A stretch of DNA of 64,000 nt from Lichina pygmaea (lineage: Eukaryota > Ascomycota > Lichinomycetes > Lichinales > Lichinaceae). The notes beneath the pieces were generated by a model, which searched no databases, was not told the DNA's origin, and saw only the letters and a list, made by a program, of their open reading frames with translations. Both the position numbers and the translations under genes were made by a program. Location: NCBI GenBank assembly GCA_963422465.1, contig OY730172.1:1736001-1800000 (forward strand), given 5' to 3'. Position 1 is the first letter of the stretch; each line of letters begins with the position of its first letter. Positions 25,454 through 37,440 of the stretch are shown here, piece after piece.

Positions 25454-27013
25454 CTGTCGAAACACCTTGGGATCTGCAGTGACGGGAAAGGGAATATCGC
25501 CCGAACGTGGAAAAGCCGTCGTTCTTCTTCTTAATGGTCTTCGCACAAGACGTTTCATTTTCCTGCTCGAAAGTCTCCATCTCGATCCCATCCTCTCTCC
25601 TTGTATGTGTGTGTATGTGTGTGTGTGTGTGTTTTATGTATGTTCACATGTCCTATGAAGCAGCAAATCCAGTCTCTACTCCCACTGCCCTTTGGCGCCT
25701 TGAAAGAGAGAGACAGAAAGAAACAAGGAAGGAAGGAGAGAGATCCAACGAAACGCAACGCATGAAACAAAAGACAAAAGCAGAGTAGGACAAGAACGAT
25801 GACTGTCTACCCATCCGTCTGGCGTTGTCTCCAAGCCTTTCTTCTCCGGATAGAAGAGGGGGGGGGGGGGGGGGAGAAGAGGAGGGAGGAGAGGGAGAGA
25901 AGAGAGCAAATAATTTCAACACCTGCCATCTCCCTCCATTCTTCTTCTTTTCTTTTTTCTTCTCTTCCCCCCTCTCTTCCTCCGAAGTATCGTCAATCGC
26001 ATGGTGTCACGTCGCACCGTGAATGGTACATGTCCGTTCCCCACTAACGCTCTTTTTGACCGTTGTGCCCACTCTCGCCTGTTATGTGCAGCTGTGCTCC
26101 ACTCGAGCCCATTCCATGAGGCGTACAGCAAGTGAACCAGTAGTGCCAAGATTCAGGTATCAACAAATATAATCTGATCCCACGTGTTTCACTTGGTTGG
26201 CGGGTTTGTACTGTACGTCATTCGACACTCGTTGGCTGTTGTCGACGCCGATGGCCGGTGGCGGTCTTCTTGCTGTGGGTACGCTCCGAGTTCGGGGCTT
26301 GGTTGGATGTCAGGAGCTCGGTCTCGGTGCTCTACGGCGATCAATGGCCTCGTTGTTGTCTTTGTTGTTGTTGTCTTTGTTGCTGTTGTTGTTGTTGTTG
26401 TAGTCAAAGCCGTAGTGGAAACCGTAGTCCTCGCGACTTTGATATCCTGTCACGACTGCTTTCCATGGACTCTGACGTCACAATGTCAAGCAACGCATAC
26501 TACAGTACATGGTTGATTGTGCTACGATACATGCTGATGACGAGAGAAGACGGGGAGAAGATTGAGCAGAGAAGAGGGAGGATGGAGGAGAGAAAGGAGA
26601 CGGAGGAGAGAGAGGGGAGATTGAGTAAAGAGGCAAGAGCAACGGCAAGGCCAAAGGCAAGGGCGTGACGATAGCCTGGGATCGCCATTGGATGAGACCT
26701 GCATCAACCTGCGACAGACTGAGAGGGTTGAGCTTGCCACTATGCGATGCGCATCGTGGATTCGACGATGACGGAGGGTGGATTCTGGATGAGTGGTGAT
26801 TTGCTATTTGCCTCCGATAGCGCTAGTGCCAGTGGTAGTAGCATTATTGCTTGATCAGGAGTGGTAGGCACGCTGAGGTGTCATTGTACTGTACAGCTGC
26901 ACTGTGTGACGTATACGACCACGAGATGCAGTGTGCTCCAGAGTTCTCGTGTTTCGATATCATGAGCCCGAGCGTTACGGTATATGGCTCTGTCCACGGA
27001 ATCCGTTCGTTGG

Positions 27014-27046
<33 letters not shown>
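25454..27046. other. Microsatellite-rich intergenic region
   Basis: No gene is supported. It holds a GT dinucleotide run (about 25605-25632), a G17 tract (25858-25874), purine-rich GAGGGA sequence, a TTG run (about 26352-26402), a GGAGAGA-rich stretch (about 26550-26630) and a CAAT tetranucleotide array (27015-27050) that abuts the 3' end of ERV1. Confidence 0.7.
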
Positions 27047-27055
<9 letters not shown>

Positions 27056-27809
27056 TCTTCCGTCCCTCCATCCCTCGCGCCAGCGTTCCTGCCAGCGCGC
27101 GCAGTCGAACAGCGGCTTTCCCAGTTTTCGGTTGACCTCGTTGTGGGCGCGACACATCCAGCCGCCGAACTGGTCTCTTCCGGCGACGCGCGGCTCGTTT
27201 CCCGGGCGCCGCATCCAGTCGCGCAAGTCGTCGGCGCAGACGGAGCACGGGTAGAAGTGCGAGAAGAGCTGCAGGAACTGCGACATGTCCCGCTGCTGCG
27301 CCGCGGACGCGTGTTCCGGGTAGGTTGCGCTCATGCTGTGCAGCAACGTCCACGTGTGTCGTCCCAGCGTGTCGACGTCGGGAGGGCAGTCTGCTGGCGG
27401 TTGTGTGGGTGCGTCGGACGGGACCGGACTGGAGAGGGAAGCCGACTTCGAGAGCGAGGAGGACGGTGAGGGTGTCGAGGAGGATGAGGCGTCCTTCTTG
27501 GTCATGGCTGCCCATGCGGCGAAGGACGTACAGGATCGACATCTAGAGATTGTGGATGTCAGCAGGTGTCTAGTTCGTGGAGCACGCTGTCAGTGGATCC
27601 GTCGACTGGAGAATTATCGCAACATACGGCTTCCCGTCCTTACCCAGTACGACACCTTTAGGCAATGCTTTGGGTGCTGCCGAAGCACCTGCTGTCCCTT
27701 GATTTCCTTGTTCGCCTGGGGCAGGCACCACTGCCGCCTGCAGTGAGCTAGCGTCACCGTCTTCCGCCTTCGACAGCTGCTTGACGCGCGTGCGGAGGAG
27801 GTCGGCCAT
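27047..27809 (-). CDS. ERV1: FAD-linked sulfhydryl oxidase Erv1
   Basis: Two exons (27809-27628 and 27542-27047) give about 225 residues. Erv1 reoxidises Mia40 in the mitochondrial intermembrane space, driving disulfide-linked import of small proteins. The exon junction falls exactly inside the shuttle motif, so DGKP joins CRSC. A Ser/Pro-rich linker follows, then the FAD domain: LGRHTWTLLHSMSATYP, the active-site FYPCSVCADDL, WMCRAHNEVN and GKPLFDC with the structural cysteine pair, then a Trp-rich end. The ATG at 27809 (MADLLRTRV) was chosen because the frame further upstream has no ATG. It is divergent from HEM4. Confidence 0.93.
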
Positions 27810-28050
27810 GCTTGCTTCGTCCTTGGCCTTCTTGCTCCTTTTCGAGGGTACGTAACGTAGCAGCGTCGCAGAGGGTGTCTTACGGGTCTGGCTCCGGAGC
27901 TCCGGAGCTCCGTACAACTAACGATCACGTGAGTATGTACCGGTACCGGTACGTTACGTACAGTAAGGCTGCTATCGCAACCCGGATGAAAGTAGTTCCG
28001 ATGACGACGAGCTTATCGATACGGTAACGGCGACCCTGGGCACCACGACG
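27810..28050. promoter_or_regulatory. Divergent promoter of ERV1 and HEM4
   Basis: 241 bp separate the two starts. It contains a striking tandem palindrome, CTCCGGAG repeated at 27892-27911, and GGTACCGGTACCGGTACG at about 27938-27956. CGG/CCG palindromes are typical targets of fungal zinc-cluster factors, but no factor is assigned. Confidence 0.45.
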
Positions 28051-29081
28051 ATGGACGAGCCCTCGACCAGCACACGTGCCAGCGCAACCCGTGTCCCCAT
28101 CCTTCTCCTCAAGACAAGGTCCACCCCGACGGATGCGTACGCCGATTATTTCACCAACCTCCGTTTCACCACGAGCCACGACGGCCAGGATCAGACAGGC
28201 CCACCGCGATCAGATGAGGACGACCGCCAGATTGCATTCCCTCCCCGGAACGTACCCGTCCTGGAGAACCGGTTCCGTGTCGAGAATATCCAGACCTTGG
28301 AGAAACTGCTTCGCGATGGAGCCTTTGGTTCAGAGGGAGACGACGGGGTCGATGATGACGATGTCGCTCGTACTGCGGTGTCTGCGACGAGTGCGGCTTC
28401 GCCCCGGAAAAGGCATTACGGAGGACTCATCTTTACGAGCCAACGAGCGGTCGAAGCCTTTGTGGATGCGCTGCGGACGGTCGTAGTCGGTAACTTGTCT
28501 TTCCCTTTTGCTCGTTCTGTCCATCCTGCTAGTTTTTCTTCTTCTTCTTCTTCTTCTTCTTCTTCTTCCTTGGGCTCTCTCCTCGACATGACATCTCTTT
28601 GGACGATGCTCCCATGCTTCATGGAATTCTCTCCATGAAGATTGCGTTATCCCACTCAGATATCTGGGTCATCTGCACTGTACGTAGAGAAGATAGACTG
28701 ATTCATGCACTTCATATACGTTTCCTGTCCGTCTTCAACAGAAGGCCACAACAATGACAATCCCCTCCCCTACAAGCTCCCTCCTTCGACGCCCATCTAC
28801 GTAGTCGGTCCGGCCACGCACCGCGCCCTGCTGAGCTCTCCGTACGTGGACGGCGCAGGCGTATACGGGGCCGAGACGGGCACAGGGGAACGACTAGGGG
28901 AGTTTATCAAGCAGCACTACAACGCTCTTACTTCAGCATATCCTCCTTCACGATCCCAACAATCGACGCAGAAGAAGAAGATAAAGGAGAAACTTCCGTT
29001 ACTCTTTCTGGTTGGCGAGCAGAGGAGAGACGTCATCCCGCGCATCCTCATGCATGGCTCGTCATCCGCCTCTAGGATGAA

Positions 29082-29126
<45 letters not shown>

Positions 29127-29748
29127 GATCGTGGTCGAAGAGATGGTAGTGTACGAAGCCAGCTTGGCGCCGACATTGAACGACGATCTTCGACGCGCCC
29201 TGTCAGAGATGTTCTTCGCTTTCCCTGCCATCGCCGCGGACGAGAGTGCCCAGAGACAGGGCGAGGGAGCACTGCAGCGCGGCGCTTGTTGGATCCTCCT
29301 CTTCTCACCGACGGGGTGCGAGGAGGTGCTACGCGTTCTTGACGTTCTTGGTGATGCTGGCAGTAGTGCAGGCTCTTGCTCCGTCCGTGCCCGCTCTCAG
29401 TCTCGTACTCCCACGCAACTCTCGTCCTCCATCTCCTCCTCGTCCAACCTCTCGCCGACGGCGACTCTTACTCCTCCTATATGCTCAAATACTGCATCCC
29501 CTCCACCCGCACCCCCTTTACGCCCTCCATACTCTCCACGTGTCGCTCCTCCTCCTCCAGCGGCGATCCACTACAGACCGCTCAAGTGTACGCCTTCCGC
29601 CGGGACGATGGCGGTATATCTCGCCACGATCGGTCCGACGACAAGAGACCACCTGCGCACAGCTTACTGCGTCGAAGCGCACGTCTGCGCACGCACACCG
29701 ACGCCAGAGGGCGTGGCCGAGGGCATCCGGCTGTTCTATCAAAGATAG
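28051..29748 (+). CDS. HEM4: Uroporphyrinogen-III synthase
   Basis: Two exons (28051-28489 and 28742-29748) give about 481 residues, far above the roughly 270 usual for yeast Hem4. The enzyme cyclises hydroxymethylbilane to uroporphyrinogen III in haem synthesis. Supporting segments are ILLLKTRSTPTDAYADYF near the start, YGGLIFTSQRAVEAFVDAL, PIYVVGPATHRAL, the LFLVGEQRRDVIP strand and the terminal IGPTTRDHLR with PTPEGVAEGI. The extra length comes from low-complexity inserts: a run of about 15 Asp encoded by a GAC microsatellite (about 29078-29122), and a Ser/Pro-rich segment of about 90 residues before the last strand. The intron (28490-28741) carries a TTC microsatellite. Confidence 0.88.
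28530..28570. repeat. TTC microsatellite in HEM4 intron
   Basis: About eleven TTC triplets lie within the 252-nt HEM4 intron, in the expected pyrimidine-rich direction. Confidence 0.9.
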
Positions 29749-29901
29749 AAAGCAAGGGGTGTGACGATGGACAGACGGCGCTGTGTGAAACATATTCCTC
29801 ATGCTGTGTGAAAGGGTTCCTCATGCTGTTTGAAAGATGGAAAGTGTACGACGGTACTGCAAAAAAGAATCCAAAAAAGATTTTTAAGAAATTGAAGGTA
29901 T

Positions 29902-30042
29902 GAACGATGTGGGAATCGAACCCACACCCCTCATCTGTTAGTGAGCGGATCAACCGCCCAGCTGGGCAGACTCTGTGTCCACGGATCAACCGTCTGACAC
30001 AGTGCCCACCGACAAGTGCTCTTTCCACTAAGCTAATCGTTC
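29902..30042 (-). tRNA. tRNA-like gene with structured insert, copy 1
   Basis: Read on the minus strand, a perfect 7-bp acceptor stem (GAACGAT with ATCGTTC) encloses a D-arm and T-arm with textbook internal promoters: A box TAGCTTAGTGG and B box GGTTCGATTCC. Runs of T follow about 25 nt downstream (29873-29878 on the plus strand as A6), and a TATATATTTC element lies about 20 nt upstream. The middle holds about 90 nt that fold as several hairpins (CTGTGTC with GACACAG; GCGG and ACGG each pairing around TTGAT). It is longer than a normal anticodon intron. A canonical anticodon loop with U33 could not be placed, so the amino acid is not assigned. It may be an intron-containing tRNA or a tRNA-derived element. 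Confidence 0.6.
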
Positions 30043-30148
30043 AGAATTAGGTTACGGAAGAGAAATATATATAACAAACTAGTAAGAGAAAGCTGATGGT
30101 CACATGATCCTAGAATTCAAAGAAGATTTAAAAAAAAATGCAATGTAT

Positions 30149-30285
30149 GAACGATGTGGGAATCGAACCCACGCCCCTCGTCAGTGAGCGGATCAACCGC
30201 CCAACCGGGCAGACTCTGTGTCCACGGATCAACCATCTGACACAGTGCCCACCAATGAGTGCTCTTTCCACTAAGCTAATCGTTC
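30149..30285 (-). tRNA. tRNA-like gene with structured insert, copy 2
   Basis: It is a close copy of the unit at 29902-30042, with identical acceptor stem, A box, B box and hairpin insert. It differs by a 4-nt deletion near the 3' side of the insert and a few substitutions, several of them within stems. A T9 run (A9 at 30130-30138 on the plus strand) lies downstream, and the upstream TATATATTTC element is conserved too. The duplication therefore included flanking sequence. The anticodon is not assigned, for the same reason as in copy 1. Confidence 0.6.
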
Positions 30286-31152
30286 GAAAACAGAGGGAGG
30301 AATAGAAATATATATACCAAATATTGAGAGGGCGCGAGCATAGAGCGATGACATAAGCAGACATCAGCAGGAGAACTACGAGTACTCAAGTACCGTATGG
30401 CAGGCAGCTGCCTACTTTATTGGCCAGTACGCTTCGTACAGCAGCTTGTTGCGATTGACGTAGATAAGCTGGCGCTGAATTGGCTTTGGTATCGACAATC
30501 CGTTCGTAGGTAGCAGCAGGCACAGAACACATAACATGACCGGGCAGAAACTATGATCTATAGTGCAGCACTGAAGAGCTACTGCTGCGTTAGTAGAGAA
30601 CATGAGCAGTGGCGCTGAACTGACGGGGAGAAGAGTAGTTATCGTGCTTGCATACTGCAGGGAGTAATTGTAGTTTACTGGCCCTCCTTCGGACCTGCAG
30701 CCCTGCGTAGAGTAGGACTTCATGTGGTTTCGTGGCCCTGCTCCGGACCTCCTGCCCCCCGCATGGAAATGCCGCAGCTTGCTCACCCATGCATGTCAGG
30801 ATATCTGTAGGTGGTAGCTGACTGGCAGGCCTTTAGACAGAGTTCTGGTGATGTGCGCCTGTCGTCGTACGATGAGAGCAATGTGGTATCCACACGGCTG
30901 ATTTCCAGGGAGCATGGGAGCACACTTTCGCACACTGACAAGAGGCCTCGTTTTACAGGATCGGTCGGACGACTTAACATCATACCACCCAGCGTTTCAT
31001 CTTGTTCTGTCTAGCGTCGCCCTATTCCCCGTCTGCGTCCCCCATCTCCATCCGCGTCTCATTCCCATCCCATCCCCTTCCATCCCCTTCCATCTCATCC
31101 CTTCTCCTTCGCCCGTATCCCCATTTTCTGTCTGCCAACCAGCCAGCGGTCC
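30286..31152. other. Intergenic region between tRNA-like pair and alpha-COP
   Basis: Open frames on both strands are short and have no domain. A pyrimidine-rich stretch with CCATCCC repeats (about 31030-31110) sits at the 3' end of the alpha-COP gene. No gene is supported. Confidence 0.6.
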
Positions 31153-34100
31153 TCAGTACGAGCTGGCTTTTTTGCCAATCTCGATCACCTCGCAAACACG
31201 ACACACCTGACCCTTGTACTGCGCGTGGTACATGGTTCCGTCCCAGGGGCAGGACGAGCTGGACGTGCCCTTGTAGATGGGCGTGTACGAGGCGGCGCAG
31301 ATGTCAAAGTCGGCGTACTGGTCAAAATCGACCTCGTGCTTGTCGTACGGATTCCGCTCGCACCGAGCTTTCATTGTTCGAGCCTGGCAAGGGGGAAAGG
31401 CAGATGGGCGAGGTTCAGGTTAGCCACACGTGAAGCAGAAAAGCGTGGAGAGTAAGGCGTTTCATTAGGGGGGTCCACAAAACTAACCCGTTCGAGCATC
31501 TTCGGAGAACCCCCGTTGGCCAAGATCTGGTTCGCAAAGTGGAGGGCCGATGACAAGTTGTTCTTACTCGCCGAAAACATCATCGCGGCGACCAAGGCAA
31601 ACTGTCGATGTGACACCTCGAGCTTGGGGACGGTAAAGTAGGCGAAGAGCTCGAGGCTGCGCTTGAGGTTGGCCTCGTCGTCGGCTGGTAAGGCCCGTCT
31701 AGCCAGCTCGATGGACATGGCCAGTGCGTATCTGGCGGCGGTAGGAATGACGTTCTTGGTCTAGAGCGACCACCCCTTCGACGTCAGCAGATCTGCTCAT
31801 CATCGCTGGGAATGGTAACTCGACTTAGGCTCACCTCGACCGCCTCTTCCGCGCTACCGGCCACGGTCACCATGAGCGTGTGCAAGATCTTCTTGAAGAT
31901 CCGAACTCCTTCCTCTAGGTTGTTCTGTCTCATGGCCGTATAGCCCGCTTGCAGATCCCCCTCCTTGATGGACTGGAAGTCCCACGGGATGTTCAGTCGG
32001 AAGTTCATCGGATTCGTCTCGGCCACGTTTCGCCGTACGAAATTCACAAGAGGAGGCGACCCAAACGTCGCCGGCAAGTACGTCCTTGAGGCCTGGTAGA
32101 TCTCCAGGAACCGCGGTTTAAGAGGCTCAAAGTTGACCGCGCCCACCTGACGGTTGAGCAGTTGCACGGCCATTGTGAACGAGCCGGCTGCGACTAGATC
32201 TGCCGGATGATAGGAGGCGCGATCCCACAACTCGGCTTCGCTAGTTCCAGGACCGCCGTAAGCCCTACGGACGTCGACGAGGTCATCCTCGGCCTGGACA
32301 AGGTTCTCCTCGGTCTCGGCGTTGATGTCGTCGCCAATGTCCCAACCTGCACCTTCTTCGTCGTCCTCCGGGTTGCCCTGGGCGCCCCCGACGTCGTCCA
32401 CAGCGTCCACAAAACCGGCGCCGTTCAGTAGGCTTTTGTTCTTCTTGTTGGCATTGTTGTCGTCGTCGTCCTCCAACGACGGCCCTTCAACCTGGCCAAG
32501 AAGCGCCTTCTCGAACATTGACGTCGATACGGCACTCTTGGCCGGCAGCCTCGCCTTGTACGTTGCTACCACTGGCGTCGGCCGTCGAACTGGCTCGCCC
32601 ATGCTGGGAAGCGTGATTAGGTCCTCGCGCAGGCCGCTGGCCTCCAGGATCGCTTGGCATTCGTCATTCAGTCCGTGAGACTTTGCGGTCAGGTACGCGA
32701 GAGGATCTGTGTAAGCGTCAGCGTTGACGTCTCGGAGCGTTCGAGTCCGAAAGACCACCGACAAAGGTCGACCTCTTTGAACATCTGTATCCTCTCGCCA
32801 ACATCGTCCAAGTACAGCGCGTTCTGAAGCCGCGAGGAAAAGTCTCCTCGACGCTCCGCTATCTTCCCCATCCGTTGAAGTTTCTCCTCGTTACCGGTGA
32901 CCAGATACAGGAAGGAAAGCTTGTCGAACTGTCTCAGCTTCTGATAGACCATCTCCACGACCTGATGGTTGCCTTGGGACAGAGCTTCGGTGCCAAGACG
33001 GGCCCACAGTTTAGCGCGGTCGAGCTTCTTGGCCATCTCGATGGCGACTTCGAGGTTGCCGCACTCGACAGCGAGATCGAACCGGGTCTGGGGATCTTGC
33101 ACGAACTGCAACGCAATCTCCGGATATCCCTTCTTCTGCAGGTAAGCGATGATGCTCTGCCCAACGAGGCTCGACGTCTTGATGATTTTAAGCATCTCGG
33201 CATAATCCCGCTTGATCAGCGCCAGCTTGAACCGGTACTCCGTGGGGTCGATATCTAGTATGCGCGGTTTCGCCGATCGGTCGAGGCTGTACAGGGAACG
33301 ACCCTTCACCTTCACGAGATACACGGTCTGATCCAGCGTCCGGACGATGCCGTTGTCCCTTTCGCAGAGTCAGCCAACGGTCCGCACCGCAACAACAGGA
33401 CCCCTACGAACCCGTTCGGCAGTGCGTATTTGACATGGTTCAGAGTTGAGTAGAGCAGGACGCCGGCGTCGTCCCACGTCGCGCTCTTGAGCCTGATCGT
33501 CTCGTGCAACGAGCTCAACTGCTCGAGAGATCTGGTGACGATGGTGACATTGTGCTTGCTCAACAGCGCAGCATGCTGCCCGTCGCCCGACCAGACGACG
33601 TACTTGACGCCGTTGACCGAAAGCTCCGCGATGCTCTTCTTCTTCTGGATGTCGTACAAGGCGATTGTGGTCGGCGTAAGCAAGAGAACATTGCCGGTTC
33701 CCCCAAAGCAGATGTCTGTGGTTCCGTGAGGGGCCGGGAAAGATTTCGTCACGGTGTTGGACAGATCCTTGATCTCGACCAGTTGAGTGGCCTGGGTGAA
33801 CACCGCGAATCGGTTGCGAGCCACAAAGACTGCAGAATTCCCTGGCCCCTGTTTGAATTCCACCGTCTCGGCCCCCGAGCCCTGGAGCGGGAGGGTGATC
33901 AGGAAGTAGACGGCGGCGGCGTCGGCGGTTGAGGTGACAAGAATCCCGCGCTCCGCCGGGTTGTAGGAAAGAGAGCGGAAAGGTACCCATGGGCTTCCCA
34001 GATTCTTCATCGACGGAAGGGATGGCGACTCGACGTGCTTCTGGAAGTCGTACGTATGCACCTGTCTGTCTTTCGTGATGAAGTAAAGGTTATGTTGGTA

Positions 34101-35314
34101 CGTGGTGGACGCCGGCCGCTCCCGGTCTAGCTTGAACACCATCACACCATTGTCATGGCCGGCAGCAAAAAGGTTGATTTCCGGGTGGGCGGCGATCACC
34201 CAGAAGCGGTCACTTTCACGCTTGAAGGCCTGCACCGAGGTACGCTTGTTGAGATCCCAGGCGCGGATGGTCTTGTCCTCGCCAACGGAAAGAATCAGAT
34301 CCTGATGTGGATGGAACAAACAAGCCGAGGCGTTCTGATAGTGGCCTCGGCAAGTGTCCACTTCCCAAGCTTTGGTTTCTAGTTCCACGTCAGCCATCAC
34401 GGACGCGCTCGGGCGTGTTCGAACTAACCGCTCATCCGCCACAGCTTGATCAGGCGGTCATCCCCTGCCGAGACGATCAAGGGCAAATTAGGGTGAAAGG
34501 CTACCCAATTGACACCCCGATCATGACCCTCCAATACAAATTTGACCACGGCGTCCGTGTTTCCAAACATGTCCGCCTGACTGGTGTTGGCCCGAGCCAT
34601 CTGGTCTTCAAAACTGACGGACGTTGGCGCCGAGTGCTTTTTCCGAAGACCCGATATATCCCATACTCGTACCGACTGGTCAAGGGACGCCGAAACAATC
34701 AGGTCGTCTTTGGGGTGGAACTGCGCACACATGACGTAGTGGTTGTGGCCCGTCATCGTGCATACTAAGATGCCGTCAGTATCCCAAGCGCACAACGCCG
34801 AAACAGAAAGCTAGAGCCTACTCAGGGAACGATTTTGCCAGTTCCATATTCTGATGGTCTGGTCGTCCGAGCTGGAAAGGATCCAAGGCAGCTCATGGTG
34901 GAAGAAGACAGTTCGAACGTAGTCTAGGTGGCCGTTCAGAGTAAAGAGACATCTTCGAGTTTGATAAGACCACACTTTGATCTTGTAGTCGTCTCCACCG
35001 GAGACAAAGAGGGGCTGTGTTCGATGAAAGTCGACGCCCCGCACAGGTCCATCATGCTCCTCAAACCTGTCGATGAGAGTTCCCATGCGGTAGTCCCACA
35101 GCTGTATAGTGGACGAGTGGAGGGAGACAAGTATCCATGGCCTTTCCAGGAGTCAGCGCCTACGTCTAAAAGCCACGTCGCACGAGCGAAGATCTGACCG
35201 TTTGGCATGAAAAGCAATGCCTTTTGCCCTGGAAGACTTTGATTCGAACTATCCAGTGCGTTAGTCGTCGGTCATGACACGCCGTAGCTATCAGAACTCA
35301 CTTTGGTGAGCATA
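31153..35314 (-). CDS. COP1: Coatomer subunit alpha (alpha-COP)
   Basis: Nine minus-strand exons (35314-35303, 35248-35199, 35141-34822, 34764-34429, 34378-33412, 33358-32763, 32706-31835, 31760-31488, 31383-31153) give about 1218 residues, the normal size. Alpha-COP is the WD40 scaffold of the COPI coat for Golgi-to-ER transport and binds dilysine cargo. The first exon encodes only MLTK. Family segments include [44 protein letters not shown] (restored at a junction), [19 protein letters not shown], a central acidic linker with WDIGDDI, and the C-terminal [16 protein letters not shown] and CRVCEV motifs. All introns are 50-104 nt and keep phase. No other coding sequence overlaps it. Confidence 0.97.
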
Positions 35315-37440
35315 ATGGGGGGTCCGGGCATCTTGGGCGGCTGATTGCGGGTTTCGCAGTTCAAAGAGTAGGTCTACCCTCTCCCACGTCGTCAAAGATC
35401 CTTCAATGATTGTCCAACGCGATCTCGAGCGCTTCTTCGTGGGACATATTCATCCGCAGCCGACTTAACTTGTCGAGATAGTGGCTCCACCAAGTAAGAT
35501 TAGTATCGTTGGCCTGGTGTGCGAGTTCGGAATCGAAGGAAGCCTGGTCACGTGCCGTGGAATTCCTCGTTGTTGCGGAGCTTCCCGACAGCTCTGACAG
35601 CCATGACAGGCAGGACAGCCATGCACGCCACCATCGCAGGCCACTTCAACGTCAATTCAAGATAGCTCGGACACATCCACTCGCTGCTACGGTCAGTGGT
35701 GTTTCCAGATGAGTCTAGAACATCCGCAAGGAAGCCGAACCTTGACAGTCGGCGCCAACCAGTACGAAATCATCCACATGCCTTTCCGTACCTGTCCGTT
35801 GGCCTCACGCTGCACCGAAGGGCCGTAGCAATCCTAGTTTTTCTTATTACCTTCCCAGCTAGCTCAAGAACTAGTCCATATGATTTCTCAATCTCGGCCC
35901 TCGCTACAGCGGGCAATCTTACGAGCATCGCTCAGCCGTCGATGAAATTCGTGTCTACCCTCAATCCCTTCTGAGATTTCTGTCAGGTACGGTATACTAG
36001 GAGTTACAATGACAACTTGAATATCTGGTCTCTCAGGTCCGGAGATTTCTAATGGGGTTTACCTATGCGTCTTTGGATTTACTGTATGTATTACATCGTT
36101 CCTGGTTCTGATACAGAGTGCTCCCTGCTGTAGTGCACCACAACAACCAATTAGAAACTGATCTTATTCGTACGGCTTGCCTGTGCGGAATCCCAAGGTG
36201 GGCTCGACTGCTGCTTCTCTTCAAGGATATATGGCCTTTGATTGTGCCTTGATTACCTTGGGTGTCTGTTTGCGATGCGCGCCAGTGGAGATCCAGGGAT
36301 CGGTGCCGTCCAGAAAGCCCATTCGAGTGATGATTGAATGAGTCTGTCGACTCGCAACCCTCCATTTCATGTTGTGCATGCGCAAAAACTGAGCAAGTTT
36401 TCTTCCAGACCTGGACAGCATTGTTAAATGTCTGCTTAGATGTGCTAAGAGAAATTCGGTTTGGCTTTTGATGAAGGGAACAAGCTGAGACAGCGACTCC
36501 AATTGATCTACGGCTGAGCTACCAGGCTAACAGACTCGCTGCAATACAAGCACGTTCGGGTTTATTCAAGTCCTTTAGGGGGAGCTCGTCTTATCAGAGC
36601 AGCCTGGTAGCCAGTTGCCAACAATATGTGGACCCGTATGTATGTACTGAACGCTAGATCGTTGGAACACATTGTGAACTAGATACAGCCGATTACAAGC
36701 CACAGCTAAGCAACGGCGCGAGACTCAAGTGAGATGTATTGATCATTATTGGATCACTGCTCCGCTGTTGAAGGCAGCAGGTAAACTGGCACTCTTGCGG
36801 AGGCGCCAAATAGAGCACTCTCCTCACTCCCCTGGGATCCCTTTTCCACTTTCTATCTCATACCGGTACAACTCGTACCTATATCGATGACACAAACAGA
36901 CAGCCAGTACCTTACTGGTAATTAGCAGCTACCATCAGCATTTGATGTTCGAAGGTGCAATCGTACTGTTTACCCCTTGGCAACGGACCGCGAGATGGTG
37001 AAAACGCGTGATCATGTGACTTGCATACCGTACCACACCGTGTTGGGATAATCGGGTGTCGGTGACACTTTAGAATGACGAGGCACTTAGAAGACAATAG
37101 GATCTTGTATTCAATAGGATGTACTCAGACATTCGTCTACAATGAAAAATGAGAAAACCTTCCTTCCTCCCAATCTAGGGTTAGCGCCCTTCTGCATGTC
37201 ACGTGGTATGACGTTGCAGATCGCCCAACTTCAACACACCGCACCATGGTCACCGATGATGTCATGGGCCCGACACTCGACCGCGCCTACACAGAACGCC
37301 TGTCGCGCCTGTTGCCGCACGTTTAGACGTCTACTTTAGTACTTTCTTTTTGCAGACAAAACCTGCTTGTCATCTTCCTCGTAATATTCAGTTCGGAGGC
37401 ATTCATCTCTGTATCAAAAAGACCCAATTGATCGTCAATC
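35315..37440. other. Long gene-poor stretch upstream of alpha-COP
   Basis: About 2.1 kb has no confident gene. Apart from the candidate exon at 36221-36523 (listed separately), open frames are short. No tandem repeat or transposon terminus was recognised. GTAC motifs are sparser here than elsewhere in intergenic DNA. Confidence 0.55.
36221..36523 (-). CDS. Possible exon of an unrecognised gene
   Basis: A minus-strand frame opens after a plausible acceptor (CTGTTAG) at about 36524 and runs to a stop at 36221, about 100 codons. Its first half is strongly helical and hydrophobic-patterned (DQLESLSQLVPFIKSQ, FLLAHLSRHLTMLSRSG). It has no ATG at its beginning, so an upstream exon would be needed, and none was identified. 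It may be a real exon, a remnant, or chance. Confidence 0.25.
   Translation of the reverse strand, partial: GSSAVDQLESLSQLVPFIKSQTEFLLAHLSRHLTMLSRSGRKLAQFLRMHNMKWRVASRQTHSIITRMGFLDGTDPWISTGAHRKQTPKVIKAQSKAIYP

Noticed and set aside
25858-27050. Possible transposon remnant, suggested by many simple repeats
   Set aside because: Only microsatellites and homopolymers were seen; no terminal inverted repeats, target-site duplications or transposase-like frame.
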